NCBI GenBank assembly: GCA_037479115.1
Contig: JBBFLK010000019.1
Location: 1-61,254 of the forward strand
Reading direction: 5' to 3'
DNA: 61,254 nt
Source of the DNA: Anaerohalosphaeraceae bacterium
GTDB taxonomy: Bacteria; Planctomycetota; Phycisphaerae; Sedimentisphaerales; Anaerohalosphaeraceae
Part shown: positions 34,769 through 45,500 of the stretch, in pieces
How positions within the stretch are numbered: position 1 is the first letter of the stretch
Layout of the letters: every line of letters begins with the position of its first letter
The notes under the pieces: model-generated
The model's input: only the letters and a program-made list of their open reading frames with translations
Told to the model about the DNA's origin: nothing
Database searches by the model: none
Program-made: the position numbers and the translations under genes

Positions 34769-36565
34769 TCAATCGCTTGTATCCAGAATGGACATAAAGG
34801 CATCCTGCGGAATTGTCACCTGCCCGATGGCCTTCATCCGCTTTTTGCCCTCCTTTTGCCGCTTGAGTACCTTCATCTTGCGCGTGACATCGCCGCCGTA
34901 CAGCTTGGCCGTCACATCCTTTCGGTAGGCCTTAATCGTCTCGCGGGCGATAATCTTGCCGCCGATGGCCGCCTGCAGCGGAATTTCAAACTGATGCCGC
35001 GGAATCGCCTCCTTCAGTTTCAAAAGCAGTTTGCGTCCGCGCTTCTCGGCGTTGCTGCGATGCACAATTAAACTGAGGGCCTCGATGGGAGTCTTATTTA
35101 CCAAGATATCTATCTTAACCAGATCCGACGCCTCAAAGCCCAAAAACTCATAATCCATTGTTGCATAGCCGTGGCTGATGCCCTTGAGCTGGTCATAAAA
35201 ATCATAGACAATTTCCGCCAGCGGCGCTTTGTATTCGAGCATCACGCGCGTGGGACTGATGTATTCGGTCTTGACCAGTTTGCACCGCCGCTCCTCGGCC
35301 AGACGGAGCACACCGCCCAGGGATTCATGGCTGGTAATGATTTCCAGCCGAACCATCGGTTCGCGCAGCTCCTGAATCCGGGAACGGTCGGGCAGTTCCG
35401 CCGGACTGTCAATGCGTTTGACCTCCCCGGAGGTCAGCAGGACCTCATAACTGACCGTCGGAGCCGTCTGCACCACGTCCACATCGCTTTCCCGTTCCAG
35501 CCGCTCCTGCACAATTTCCATATGCAGCAGCCCCAGAAAGCCGCACCGAAACCCAAAGCCCAGCGCCGGGGAATTCTGCGGGGCAAACGAAAAACTCGCA
35601 TCGTTCAGCGCCAGTTTTTCAAACGCCTCCCGCAGTTTCGGATAATCCGTCTCCCCGGACGGATAAAAATCGGAAAAGACCATCTGGACCGGCTTTTTAT
35701 ACCCGGGCAGCGGTTTTTCCGCCGGATGATGAAAATCGGTAATCGTATCGCCGATTGTTACATCATGCAGATTTTTGATGTTGGCAATCACATAGCCCAC
35801 CTCGCCGGTGCCGAGGGCCTCTACCGGCGTCATTCGGGGCATAAACTTGCCCAATTCCGTAATCTGATACGTGCGGCCGGACCCCATCAGCCGGATTTTC
35901 TGGCGTTTGTACAATCGACCCTGAAACACCCGCACGTAGCAAATCACGCCGCGGTATTCATCCGCATGGCTGTCAAAAATCAGCGCAGCCGCCGGTTCCC
36001 CGCTTTTGTCCTCCGGCGGCGGCAGACGTGTAATAATCGCCTCCAGCAGTTCCGGAATCCCCTGCCCCGTCTTGGCACTGACCTTCAGGCAGTCTTTGGC
36101 CGGAATACCGAAGGCATGCTCGACCTCCTGGGCCGTTTCGTCCGGACGCGCCCCGGTCAAATCAATTTTATTAATCACGCCGAGGATTTCGCAGCCGCTT
36201 TCGACAGCCAGATAGGCGTTGGCCACCGTCTGGGCCTCCACACCCTGCGAGGCATCCACCACCAGAAGGGCGCCTTCACAGGCCGTCAGCGCACGGGAAA
36301 CCTCATAATGAAAATCCACATGCCCGGGCGTATCAATCAGATTCAGCATATAGGTACGGCCCTGATACGGATAGGTCATCGTTACGGCAGAGGCTTTAAT
36401 GGTAATGCCCCGCTCCCGCTCCAGGTCCATATCATCCAGAAACTGCTCTTTTTTATCCCGGTCGCTGATGGCCCCGGTCAGCTCGAGCAGCCGGTCGGCC
36501 AGCGTGCTTTTGCCGTGGTCAATATGCGCAATAATCGAAAAATTCCGAATATGTTCCGTTCCCAT
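34769..36565 (-). CDS. lepA: Elongation factor 4
   Basis: A translational GTPase that remodels stalled ribosomes. The 598-residue protein has the G1 motif AHIDHGKST, G3 DTPGHVDF, G4 NKID, the EF-G-like domains II-III and V, and the LepA-specific C-terminal domain (IGGKIIARETIKAYRKDVTAKLYGGD). Length and order are standard. A promoter with an extended -10 is visible at 36601-36629. Weak ribosome site. Confidence 0.97.
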   Translation of the reverse strand: MGTEHIRNFSIIAHIDHGKSTLADRLLELTGAISDRDKKEQFLDDMDLERERGITIKASAVTMTYPYQGRTYMLNLIDTPGHVDFHYEVSRALTACEGALLVVDASQGVEAQTVANAYLAVESGCEILGVINKIDLTGARPDETAQEVEHAFGIPAKDCLKVSAKTGQGIPELLEAIITRLPPPEDKSGEPAAALIFDSHADEYRGVICYVRVFQGRLYKRQKIRLMGSGRTYQITELGKFMPRMTPVEALGTGEVGYVIANIKNLHDVTIGDTITDFHHPAEKPLPGYKKPVQMVFSDFYPSGETDYPKLREAFEKLALNDASFSFAPQNSPALGFGFRCGFLGLLHMEIVQERLERESDVDVVQTAPTVSYEVLLTSGEVKRIDSPAELPDRSRIQELREPMVRLEIITSHESLGGVLRLAEERRCKLVKTEYISPTRVMLEYKAPLAEIVYDFYDQLKGISHGYATMDYEFLGFEASDLVKIDILVNKTPIEALSLIVHRSNAEKRGRKLLLKLKEAIPRHQFEIPLQAAIGGKIIARETIKAYRKDVTAKLYGGDVTRKMKVLKRQKEGKKRMKAIGQVTIPQDAFMSILDTSD

Positions 36566-36600
36566 AAGAATCCCAAATCAGTCCTCTTGGAAAAAAGAAA

Positions 36601-36629
36601 ATTATACCATCTTTCCCGCAAGCAGGCAA
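36601..36629 (-). promoter_or_regulatory. Promoter of lepA
   Basis: Minus strand TTGCCT (36624-36629), 17-base spacer, TATAAT (36601-36606) preceded by TGG (extended -10). Confidence 0.55.
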
Positions 36630-36732
36630 TCCCGCCCAACTTTTCTGGACAAAACCGGACCTCGACGATACCATAACCCCGCTGTAAACAGAAAAACTCT
36701 GTTTTGCCTCCTGTTTTGCGATTTTTGGCCGA

Positions 36733-38163
36733 ATGAGCTCGTTTTGGAAACAAAATTATCTGGGCCCCGGCGGGATAAAGGAAATGCTCACCATCGCTTT
36801 TCCGATGGTCATTTCCAGCGCCTGCGATACGATTATGATTTTCACAGACCGGCTGTTTTTGTCGCGTCTGGGCCCCCACCAGATGAGCGCCGCCATGGGA
36901 GGCGGGCTGACTTGTTTTATGATGACGACTTTTTTCCTGGGGCTGACCGGCTACTGTACAGCCCTGACGGCCCAATGTTTCGGCGCAGGCAGAAAAACCG
37001 ACTGCCCCGTTGTAATTACACAGGGGCTTCTTGTTTCCCTTTTTGCCTGGCCGCTCATTCTGGCGGCACGTCCTCTGGCCTGGCAGCTCTTCGTTCTCAC
37101 CAAAATCCCTCCGGAACAGCTCGGCCCCCAGACTGTTTATTTCAATATCCTGCTGTACGGGGTCCTGATTAGTCTGTTTCGAAACTGCCTGAGCAGCTTT
37201 TTCTCCGGCATCGGAAAAACTCAAACCGTGATGGTCTCTGCGATTGTGTCAACGGTTTCGAACATCATTATCAATTACGTTCTGATTTTCGGCCATTTCG
37301 GTTTTCCGGCCCTCGGCATTCGCGGAGCGGCCTACGGCACAATCCTCGGCAGCTTCTTCGGACTGCTTGTGCTGGGCAGTGTTTATCTGCTCGGACCCGA
37401 GCGGCACGTGTTTGCCGTAATCCGTTCCTTCCGTTATGACGGTCTCCTGATGAAAAAACTGTGGCGGTACGGCACGCCGGCGGGCATCGAATTCTTTCTG
37501 AATATGCTGGCATTTACGCTGCTGATTCTCAATTTCCATGCCTGCGGGCTTCAGACGGCAACCGCCGTGACGATTGTATTCAACTGGGACTTGGTCTCTT
37601 TTATCCCGCTGGTGGGCATTCACGTCGGAGTGACCAGTCTGGTCGGACGTTATATGGGCCGTTCAGAACCGGACATCGCCGACCGCGCCGCCTTTTCCGG
37701 ACTGAAACTGGCCTGGACCTATTCCTTCTGCATTCTGCTGACCTTTGCCTTTTTCCCGCATCCGCTGGTGGATATCTTCCGCCCTCCTCAGGAGGATGCC
37801 GTTTTTGCCGCCGCCCGTCCGGAAGCCGTCATTATGCTGCGGATGGCCGCCCTGTATGTGATGGCGGACGCCACGACGCTGGTTTTCAGCGGGGCGCTTC
37901 GCGGGGCCGGCGATACGGTCTGGGCTATGGCTATTTCCGTCAGCATGCACTGGACGCTGGTTATCGGGCAGCTTTTTCTTCTGAAAATCGCCCAGCTGCC
38001 GCCCCGATGGACCTGGGGATTTCTGTGTCTGACGCTTCTGGCCTTCAGCGGGCTGATTTATCTGCGGTACCGAACCGGACACTGGAGAACCATCCGGGTG
38101 CTTGATGAAACAGCTCCGCCGCCGGCCCCAATCGAACCGCTGCACGAAATCAGAGACTTGTAA
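36733..38163 (+). CDS. MATE family efflux transporter
   Basis: A 476-residue, twelve-helix exporter of the MATE family (NorM/DinF-like), which expels cationic drugs or metabolites against Na+ or H+. The start (GGIKEMLTIAFPMVISSACDTIMIFTDRLFLSRLG) and the matching motif of the second half (FIPLVGIHVGVTSLVGRYMG) are typical. The C-terminus is Pro-rich. The gene is alone. A small hairpin (AAACAGA ... TCTGTTT) lies about 30 bases upstream, and no Shine-Dalgarno is seen. Confidence 0.92.
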   Translation: MSSFWKQNYLGPGGIKEMLTIAFPMVISSACDTIMIFTDRLFLSRLGPHQMSAAMGGGLTCFMMTTFFLGLTGYCTALTAQCFGAGRKTDCPVVITQGLLVSLFAWPLILAARPLAWQLFVLTKIPPEQLGPQTVYFNILLYGVLISLFRNCLSSFFSGIGKTQTVMVSAIVSTVSNIIINYVLIFGHFGFPALGIRGAAYGTILGSFFGLLVLGSVYLLGPERHVFAVIRSFRYDGLLMKKLWRYGTPAGIEFFLNMLAFTLLILNFHACGLQTATAVTIVFNWDLVSFIPLVGIHVGVTSLVGRYMGRSEPDIADRAAFSGLKLAWTYSFCILLTFAFFPHPLVDIFRPPQEDAVFAAARPEAVIMLRMAALYVMADATTLVFSGALRGAGDTVWAMAISVSMHWTLVIGQLFLLKIAQLPPRWTWGFLCLTLLAFSGLIYLRYRTGHWRTIRVLDETAPPPAPIEPLHEIRDL

Positions 38164-38187
38164 ACCAACCCGATTGAAAACGGACGG

Positions 38188-39279
38188 TTATTCCGAACGA
38201 AGAATCTCGATGCGTTCTTCGACCCACTTGTCGCCTGAGAGGTTGTTTTGCCGCAGCGGCCCATACCACCACCAGCGCACCCGTCCTTTTTTATCAACCA
38301 GATAAAGACTCGGCACCACCGGATTGGCCCAGGCCCGGACCGTCAGCCGTTTGGCGTCCTGCGCCACGGGAAACGTCAACCCTTCTTTCTGGACCCAGGA
38401 GGCCGGTTCTATTCCGTTCTTTTGTGCCTGCAGCGGCGGCACCAAAATTCCAATCAGGGCCACTTCCTGAGGATTGTACTGTCTGGCCCAGACCTTGTAT
38501 GCCGCCAAATCTTCCGCAGAGCACTGCTCCGGTGAACAGAAAATCACAAGCACCGCACGCCCGCTCAGCTGCCGGAATGTCAGGGGCTTGCTGTTCATCC
38601 AGCCGGTCAGGCCCTCCAGTTCCGGGGCCTGAAAGGAAAGCGGCTGCGTTTGAGAAAAATCAAACGGCTCCCCGAGCATCTCATTCCAAATCACCACCTG
38701 TCCTTCGGAGAGAACCCGCAGAAACTGATTCATAAACCGAATCCGCAGCTGCTCCATTTGCTCCTGCAGTTCGTTCTGCCGTCCGCTTTCCTCCAGACGA
38801 ATCCGCAGCTGCTCCTGATTGCGCAGAAACTGACGATGAAGAACCTGCATCCGATTTTTCTGCTCTTTGGTCAACTGCAAATAAGCCGACGGGGCCGGGC
38901 GGAACATCGCATAGACCCCCTCAAACTGAAACCCCAGTTCCTGCAGGCGAAGCCGCTGAGGGGGCTGAAGAATGCCATCCGTTTCCTTCATCAGTTCCAC
39001 CACGGCGCGGACATGCTCAATCATCTCCGGCTCCGTGGGATTGGGCGGCTGGTCCCGAAGAACAAACAAATGCGCATCCATCCGTCTGCACAGGGCATCC
39101 AGACGGGCGGTCTGCTCGGCCGTCAGTTTCAGCTCTTTCCGCACAGCCGGGTCACGAATGAGATACGGCAGCGGCGTCAGGGCCGGCGGCACATAATCCT
39201 TCTCCTGGGCCGAATAAACCGTCGGCCGAAGGAAAACGACTAATCCCGCTATCACCAACACCGCCTGCGCTCTGTTCAT
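38188..39279 (-). CDS. Exported protein with C-terminal redoxin-like domain
   Basis: A 363-residue protein with a signal peptide (MNRAQAVLVIAGLVVFLRPTVYS). The middle (about 40-220) is helical, rich in Gln/Arg/Leu, and contains stretches like LTKEQKNRMQVLHRQFLR seen in planctomycete proteins that follow Spy-like patterns. The last 150 residues look like a thioredoxin/AhpC domain: AVLVIFCSPEQCSAEDLAAY, then VPSLYLVDKKGRVRW (the cis-Pro and strand pair). The two Cys are five residues apart instead of two, so classic disulfide chemistry is doubtful. Start at 39279 with GGAAAGG just upstream. Possible operon with the Nudix gene 24 bases upstream. Confidence 0.7.
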   Translation of the reverse strand: MNRAQAVLVIAGLVVFLRPTVYSAQEKDYVPPALTPLPYLIRDPAVRKELKLTAEQTARLDALCRRMDAHLFVLRDQPPNPTEPEMIEHVRAVVELMKETDGILQPPQRLRLQELGFQFEGVYAMFRPAPSAYLQLTKEQKNRMQVLHRQFLRNQEQLRIRLEESGRQNELQEQMEQLRIRFMNQFLRVLSEGQVVIWNEMLGEPFDFSQTQPLSFQAPELEGLTGWMNSKPLTFRQLSGRAVLVIFCSPEQCSAEDLAAYKVWARQYNPQEVALIGILVPPLQAQKNGIEPASWVQKEGLTFPVAQDAKRLTVRAWANPVVPSLYLVDKKGRVRWWWYGPLRQNNLSGDKWVEERIEILRSE

Positions 39280-39302
39280 AACCTTTCCGACTCCTGCCTT
39301 TC

Positions 39303-39920
39303 TCATCGTTCCAAAAGCCCCTCCAGCAGATAATCCAGACACAGCTGCGACCAGGTTTCCATACTGTCTCGCAGTGTCCGAAGCGTCTCCGGCGGCAGAA
39401 ACTCCATCTGCGTAATCATCTGCTCCCGCCGACGAACCGCCGGTGTCTCCAGGTCCCATAAGTGCACAATCCCAAGGTGAACACGGCCGACTTCGTTGGA
39501 ATCGTCATTCAGCAAACCAATGATTGTCTCTTTGTAGGGCGATTCCACATGGACCTCCTCAGCCACCTCCCGATGCACGGCATTCAAATATGTATCATAC
39601 GGCGAAAACAACTCCATATCGTCCGCCGGATTGATATGTCCGCCGATGCCGATAGAGCGTTTCTCCACCAAGCGCGTCTCACCCGCCCGCTTGCCCCGAA
39701 CATAGGTCAAATAGCGACCGTCGGAGCGCATCACCACATAGGGAATAATCTGTTTATAAGAAGGGTCTTTTTCGGCGTCGCGGCGAACCAGATACCGGCC
39801 GGCTCCCGGCGCAAACAGAACCGGCAGATACCGCTTCACATCCGGCATAACCCCCTGAAAAAGACCCGCTTTCTCCAGTTGTCTCCGCTCAATCACCAAT
39901 ACCTGTTCGTCTTGTGCCAC
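39303..39920 (-). CDS. Nudix-like phosphohydrolase
   Basis: A 205-residue protein with a Nudix-like fold. The box is altered: GGHINPADDMELFSPYDTYL is longer than the usual GGKxE spacing, and is followed by AVHREVAEEVHV, which keeps REVAEE. Planctomycetes and clostridia have similar proteins annotated as phosphoesterases; the substrate is unknown. It starts with GTG, with GGAG a few bases upstream. The preceding intergenic region faces the LamG gene promoter. Confidence 0.72.
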   Translation of the reverse strand: MAQDEQVLVIERRQLEKAGLFQGVMPDVKRYLPVLFAPGAGRYLVRRDAEKDPSYKQIIPYVVMRSDGRYLTYVRGKRAGETRLVEKRSIGIGGHINPADDMELFSPYDTYLNAVHREVAEEVHVESPYKETIIGLLNDDSNEVGRVHLGIVHLWDLETPAVRRREQMITQMEFLPPETLRTLRDSMETWSQLCLDYLLEGLLER

Positions 39921-40031
39921 ACCAGCGCTCCGATAAAAAAATTTGCTGAAGCGTAGTGCAAACGGGCCCCCCTGTCAAGAAAGCACCTGCTCGTTCCGCA
40001 AAAACGAGGTTCCGGGGCCGCTGGAATAAGA

Positions 40032-40060
40032 TTGACATTCCCGCTCCGTTTTGATATAAA
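40032..40060 (+). promoter_or_regulatory. Sigma70-type promoter of the LamG gene
   Basis: Near-consensus TTGACA (40032-40037), 17-base spacer, TATAAA (40055-40060). The ATG lies 75 bases downstream with ACGAGG as ribosome site. Confidence 0.68.
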
Positions 40061-40134
40061 CTGTTTTATGATAAGGATAATTCATGGGGGTATAAAATCC
40101 GATAAAAAATGAACTCCATACACACGAGGTCTTT

Positions 40135-42564
40135 ATGACTTCCGGCAAGTTTTCTCTGAGGGTCCTGTTTCTGTGTATGTGCCTTGTCAGCTCCTCGATG
40201 AAGGCCGATATCACCTATACCTTCAATTTAAGCGGGGTCGATGCCGGCATCCGCAGCCAAATCGAAGCCGCCGTCACAGAGGCCGTCGCGCTTTACAACA
40301 AACACGGTTCCTTTAATAAACACTTAAACATCTACTACAATGCCGGGGTTCCTACGGCTCAGGCCAACTTTGACGGCGTCATCACCTTCGGCGGCTCCCG
40401 CAATACCCGTGTCGCCCTCCACGAAATTTCCCATACGTTGGGCGTCGGCACCATCTCCGCCTGGAGTGCGAATCTCTCCGGCGGCGTCTGGACCGGTGCC
40501 CACGCTTCCCGGCAAATCCGCCTTTTTGACGGCAGCAGCGCCGTGCTCAACGGCGACAGCCAGCATTATTGGCCGTACGGTCTGAACTATGACAGCGAAG
40601 ACGGCTTTGCCAATCGAATCCGCCACATTCGGATGGACGCCGCTTTAATCGCGGATATGGGATTTCTCTCTTTTGTTCAGGAACCCGCCGGACAGGTGGT
40701 AGCGCTGGGAGAAACGGCTGTCTTCCGCGTTCAGGCCCCGCGTGCTGTCAGCTATGCCTGGTACAAGCAGGGAAACCCGACCCCGCTGACCAACGGCGGG
40801 CGGATTTCCGGAGCCAACACCGATACGCTCCAAATCACTAACGTACAGGCATCCGACCAGGGAAACTACTATTGTGTCGCCTCCGGCACCCTCACCTCCC
40901 GGCCGGCCCGCCTGCTGATTCAGCAGTTTACGGGACACTGGCCGTTTGAAAACAACTGCAGCGACAGCATCGGCACCAATCACGGCATCCCCAGCGGCAG
41001 CCCTGTTTACACAGCCGGACGCATCGGACAAGCCATTGTGCTGGACGGTGTGGATGATTTTGTGACTTTGCCGGCCGGCGTAGCGGATGCCCGCGATATG
41101 ACCGTTGCCGCCTGGGTGTATTGGAACGGCGGCAATCAGTGGCAGCGGGTTTTCGACTTCGGCACCAGCACGGCTCAATATCTTTTCCTGACGCCGCGCT
41201 CCGGCAGCAACACCCTCCGCTTTGCCATCAAAGACGGAGGCAGCGAGCAGATTGTTGAAACGTCCCAGCTGCCGACCGCTCAATGGACGCATCTGGCCGT
41301 CGTGCTTCGGGAAAATACCGCCACCCTCTATGTAAACGGCAGAGCCGTCGCTTCCTCCGCCTCGATTACGCTGGACCCGATCGACTTTTCGCCCAACCTG
41401 AACTACATCGGCAAAAGTCTCTGGGCCGCCGACCCGCTGTTCAGCGGACGGATTGATGATTTCCGCATCTACAGTTATGCCCTTTCCGGGGCGGAAATCT
41501 GGACTCTCTGGGGCGGCAGCACGAACAATCCGCCGATGTTCGCCGGCGACCCAATCATTCTGCCGGACGCCGCCGAAGGCATCGCCTACACCGGTCAAAC
41601 ACTGGCAGCCTTTGCGTCTGATGCAGACAATGATTCTCTGACGTTCAGCAAAATCGGCGGTCCCGCCTGGCTGACGGTCGCCTCCAACGGCACCCTGTCC
41701 GGCACGCCGTCCGCCTCCGATGCAGGCGACAATGCGTTTGTAGTTCGCGTCACCGATCCTGCCGGCGCCAGCGACCAGACCACCATTCGCATCCGGGTGT
41801 ACAGCAATCACCTCTCCGCCCATTACCGCTTTGAAAACAATACGCAGGACAGCTTCGGCACCTTCCACGCCGCCGCCACCGGCAGTCCGGCCTATACAAA
41901 CGGCCGCGTGGGACGATGCCTCGTGCTGGACGGCGTCGATGATTTCCTGACCCTGCCGGCCGCCCTGGCCAATACGGAAGACATCACGATTGCGGCCTGG
42001 GTCTATTGGACCGGCGGGAATCAATGGCAGCGCATCTTCGACTTCGGCACCGGAACCGGCACGTATATGTTCCTGACGCCGCGCTCCGGCAGCAACACGC
42101 TCCGCTTTGCCGCCACAACAGCGGGCAACTCGCTCGAACAGCGAATTGATGCCCCCCAGTTAGCGGTCAATCAATGGGTGCACCTGGCCGTCACGCTGAA
42201 AGGAAACACCGGAACGCTTTATGTCAACGGTTCGCCGGCGTCGACAAATGTCGGCTTTACCCTGAATCCATCCGACCTGAAAGCCACCCTTTTGTATGTC
42301 GGCAAAAGCCAGTTCAGCGCCGACCCGCTCTTCCAGGGCCGCATCGATGACCTGCGAATCTACCCCTACGCCCTGTCGGCTTCCGCAGTGGCGAATCTGG
42401 CCAAACAAACGATGAGTTTGCCCGACCTGGCAGGCCTGGCCGCCTGGTGGCTGTCGACGCCGCCGTTCTGCAATGCCCAGCCAGACTGCCTGAGCCGCGA
42501 TTTGAGCGGAGACGGAAGCATTACGTTGAAAGATTTGGCGGAATTGGCCCAGCGATGGCTCTAA
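40135..42564 (+). CDS. Secreted multidomain protein: metallopeptidase-like, Ig-like, two LamG domains, dockerin-like tail
   Basis: An 809-residue exported protein. Order: signal peptide (about 1-24), a zinc-metallopeptidase-like domain with HEISH at 96-100 followed by TLGVG, an Ig-like domain (about 180-260, SYAWYKQGNPTPL ... GNYYCVASG), a LamG/concanavalin domain (about 265-455), a putative Ig/cadherin-like domain (about 465-560, TVASNGTLSGTPSASD), a second, near-duplicate LamG domain (about 565-755, sharing LDGVDDF and TLPA), and a C-terminal dockerin-like pair (DLAGLAAWWL; DLSGDGSITLKDLAELAQRWL) typical of Phycisphaerae. It probably works on the cell surface on polysaccharide-protein material. 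Promoter at 40032-40060. Confidence 0.85.
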   Translation: MTSGKFSLRVLFLCMCLVSSSMKADITYTFNLSGVDAGIRSQIEAAVTEAVALYNKHGSFNKHLNIYYNAGVPTAQANFDGVITFGGSRNTRVALHEISHTLGVGTISAWSANLSGGVWTGAHASRQIRLFDGSSAVLNGDSQHYWPYGLNYDSEDGFANRIRHIRMDAALIADMGFLSFVQEPAGQVVALGETAVFRVQAPRAVSYAWYKQGNPTPLTNGGRISGANTDTLQITNVQASDQGNYYCVASGTLTSRPARLLIQQFTGHWPFENNCSDSIGTNHGIPSGSPVYTAGRIGQAIVLDGVDDFVTLPAGVADARDMTVAAWVYWNGGNQWQRVFDFGTSTAQYLFLTPRSGSNTLRFAIKDGGSEQIVETSQLPTAQWTHLAVVLRENTATLYVNGRAVASSASITLDPIDFSPNLNYIGKSLWAADPLFSGRIDDFRIYSYALSGAEIWTLWGGSTNNPPMFAGDPIILPDAAEGIAYTGQTLAAFASDADNDSLTFSKIGGPAWLTVASNGTLSGTPSASDAGDNAFVVRVTDPAGASDQTTIRIRVYSNHLSAHYRFENNTQDSFGTFHAAATGSPAYTNGRVGRCLVLDGVDDFLTLPAALANTEDITIAAWVYWTGGNQWQRIFDFGTGTGTYMFLTPRSGSNTLRFAATTAGNSLEQRIDAPQLAVNQWVHLAVTLKGNTGTLYVNGSPASTNVGFTLNPSDLKATLLYVGKSQFSADPLFQGRIDDLRIYPYALSASAVANLAKQTMSLPDLAGLAAWWLSTPPFCNAQPDCLSRDLSGDGSITLKDLAELAQRWL

Positions 42565-42576
42565 TCGGCAGGGGCT

Positions 42577-45500
42577 TCACCGAAGCATCTTCCGAAGAAT
42601 CGCCAGCAATGTCGAGGGCTCCAGATATGTTTTGTCCAGACGCAGATAGACTGTCTTCGGGTCGGGAATGGTCACCCGTCCGGGAGCCCGAGCGAATAAG
42701 TCCGCCGGCTTGGCATCCTCAGAAAAACGAAAAATCAAATCCGACTCCTGAAGCAAAATGCTTTTGAGTCCGTGCCGCTGCGCCAGGATTCGAATTTCCG
42801 CCGACTCGAGCACCTGCTGAACCTTCGGCGGAATCGGCCCGAAGATATCCCGCAACTCTTCCCGAAGCTGTTCGATATCATCCGGCGTACACGCCTGGCC
42901 GAGCCGGCGATAGACCTCCATCCGCTGCCGGTCGGAGGCAATATAGGACTTGGGAATCACCGGTGCAAATCCCAAATCCATCACCGTTTCCGGCGGCTGA
43001 ACCAGCGGTTCTTTTTTGAGCCGCCGGACGGCATCCGCCAGCAGCCGACAATACATCTCATAACCGACCGTATGAATATGTCCGGACTGCTCCGGCCCGA
43101 GCAGATTGCCCGCCCCTCGTATCTCCAAATCCCGCAGGGCGATTCGAAATCCGGCCCCCAGCTGCGAAAAATCCTCGATGGCCTTCAGCCGCCGCGCCGC
43201 CAGCGGGCTGACCGGACGGTTTTCCGGCAGGAGCAGATAGGCATAGGCCCGGTGCTTGTACCGTCCGACCCGTCCCCGCAGCTGATGCAGCTGCGCCAGA
43301 CCGAAACGGTCCGCATCCCGGACAATCAGCGTGTTGGCATTCGGAATATCCAGCCCGGCCTCAATAATCGTCGAGCACACCAGCACCTGGGTCCGGCCGG
43401 TCACAAAGCGAATCATCGCATCTTCCAGATGATGCTTGGACATCTGCCCGTGCACGACATCCACCGCAATCTTCGGGTCATTCAGAATCGCCCGCACCCG
43501 CGCCGCCTCCTGTTCAATCGTCTGCACCCGGTTGTACAGATAAAAAACCTGACCATCCCGCGCGATTTCAAACAGAATCGCTTTGCGAATGGTTTCCGGG
43601 TCAAAGCGGCATACATGCGTGACAACGCTGCGCCGGTCCAGCGGCGGCGTCGCCAGCGAGCTGATATCCCGCAGCCCCAGCAGGGACATATGCAGCGTAC
43701 GCGGAATCGGCGTGGCCGTCAGCGTCAGAATATCCACATTGACCCGAAACCGCTTGAGCCGCTCTTTGTGCTCGACGCCGAACCGCTGCTCTTCATCGAT
43801 AATCAGCAGCCCGAGGTCGTGAAACCCCACATCATCCGACAGAAGCCGATGCGTCCCAATCAGAATATCCAGCCGCCCCTGCCGGGCATCCGACAGAATC
43901 TGCCGAACCTGGGCCGGCGGGGTAAACCGGTTCAGCACCGCAATGCTCACGGGAAAATCCGCAAACCGCTCGGCAAACGTTCGGCCGTGCTGCACCGACA
44001 GCACCGTCGTCGGCACCAGCACCGCCACCTGCTTGCCCGCACAGACCGCCTTAAACGCCGCCCGCATCGCCAGTTCCGTCTTGCCGTAGCCGACATCGCC
44101 GCACAGCAGGCGGTCCATCGGCACCGGCGCTTCCATATCCCGCTTGATTTCCTCCGCCGCCTTCAGCTGGTCCGGCGTTTCCTCATAAGCAAAGGCCTCT
44201 TCAAACTCCTTCTGCCAGTGCGTATCCGGCCCGAAGGCAAACCCGCCCATCTGCTGGCGCTTGGCCTGAATCTCAAGCAGCTCCTCCGCCAGCTCCTGCA
44301 CATGCTGGGCCACGCGCTGTTTCTGCTGCTCCCATTTCTTGGTGCCGATTTTGGACAGGGGCGGCCGCGTGGGCATCGTCCCGACAAACTTGTGCACCAG
44401 ATGAATCTGCGAAACCGGCACATGAATCTTGACCTTGTCGGCGTACTCGAGCGTCAGATATTCCTGCATCTGTCCGTGCATCGGAATCGACTCCATCCCC
44501 ACAAACTTGCCGATGCCGTAGGACACATGCACGACAATATCGCCTTTGGTCAAATCCAGCAGACTGTCCACAGGCGAAGCCGTGCGGATCGCCCGGACGC
44601 GCCGGCGCATCAGGGAACGGCCGAACAGTTCATGATGCGATACGACAATCACACTCAGAGAACGAATGCAGAAGCCCTGATGAACCGTCCCCAGCTCCAG
44701 ATGAAACGATGAAGGAATGGTCCGGCCTTCTTCCTGAAGAATCTCCTTTGTCCGCTGAATCTCTGCGTGATTCTCACAATACAGAAACACGTCATAATCC
44801 CGGGCTTTCTCCAGCAGCGCCGCCAAGGTCTGTTTGTGATCCTTCCAGGTACCCGCCTGCCGATGCTCCAGCTCCTGAATGCTGCCGACATCCAGCCGCA
44901 GGGCCTCCGCCCCGCCCCCGAAACGGCTGATTTCCACAGTCGAAAACCGGCGGACCGCCCGGTAAATCGATTCCCAGGGGTACAATCCCCGCGGGTCTTC
45001 CAGGCGAGACAAAAAGACCTCCGCCACCTCCGCCAGCTCCAGCGGCTCTTCGAGGAAGACAATCGTCTCCTCCGGAAGAAGATTGAAGAAGAGTTCGGAC
45101 TGTTCAAAAGTCTGCTGAGCGGGGGGATTGACAATCTGAACCCATTTCAGGGAGCGTCCGGAACGCTGCGTATCCAAATCAATCGTGCGGATGCTTTCGA
45201 TTTCATCGCCGAAGAATTCGATTCGAATCGGCTCTGCCGCTGAGGCCTCCTGCGACTGTTCGCTGACAGCCGCGGCAGCGTAAATATCCAGAATCCCGCC
45301 GCGGCGGGCAAACTGGCCGGGGATATCCACCTGCTCGACCGGCTCGAATCCCCACTCGAGCAGTTTTGCGGCAAGGTTTTCGATGTCATACTGCCCCCCT
45401 ACCTGAAGCATCAGGCCGCCCCCCAGCAGACTGTCTGCGGAGGGAACCGGCTGCATCAGCGCCTGAATGGAGGCACTTAACAGAAACGGCCGCCTGAGAC

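Noticed and set aside
42772-44712. 646-codon plus-strand frame opposite mfd
   Set aside because: Arg/His/Gln-rich shadow of mfd, no ribosome site, no family.
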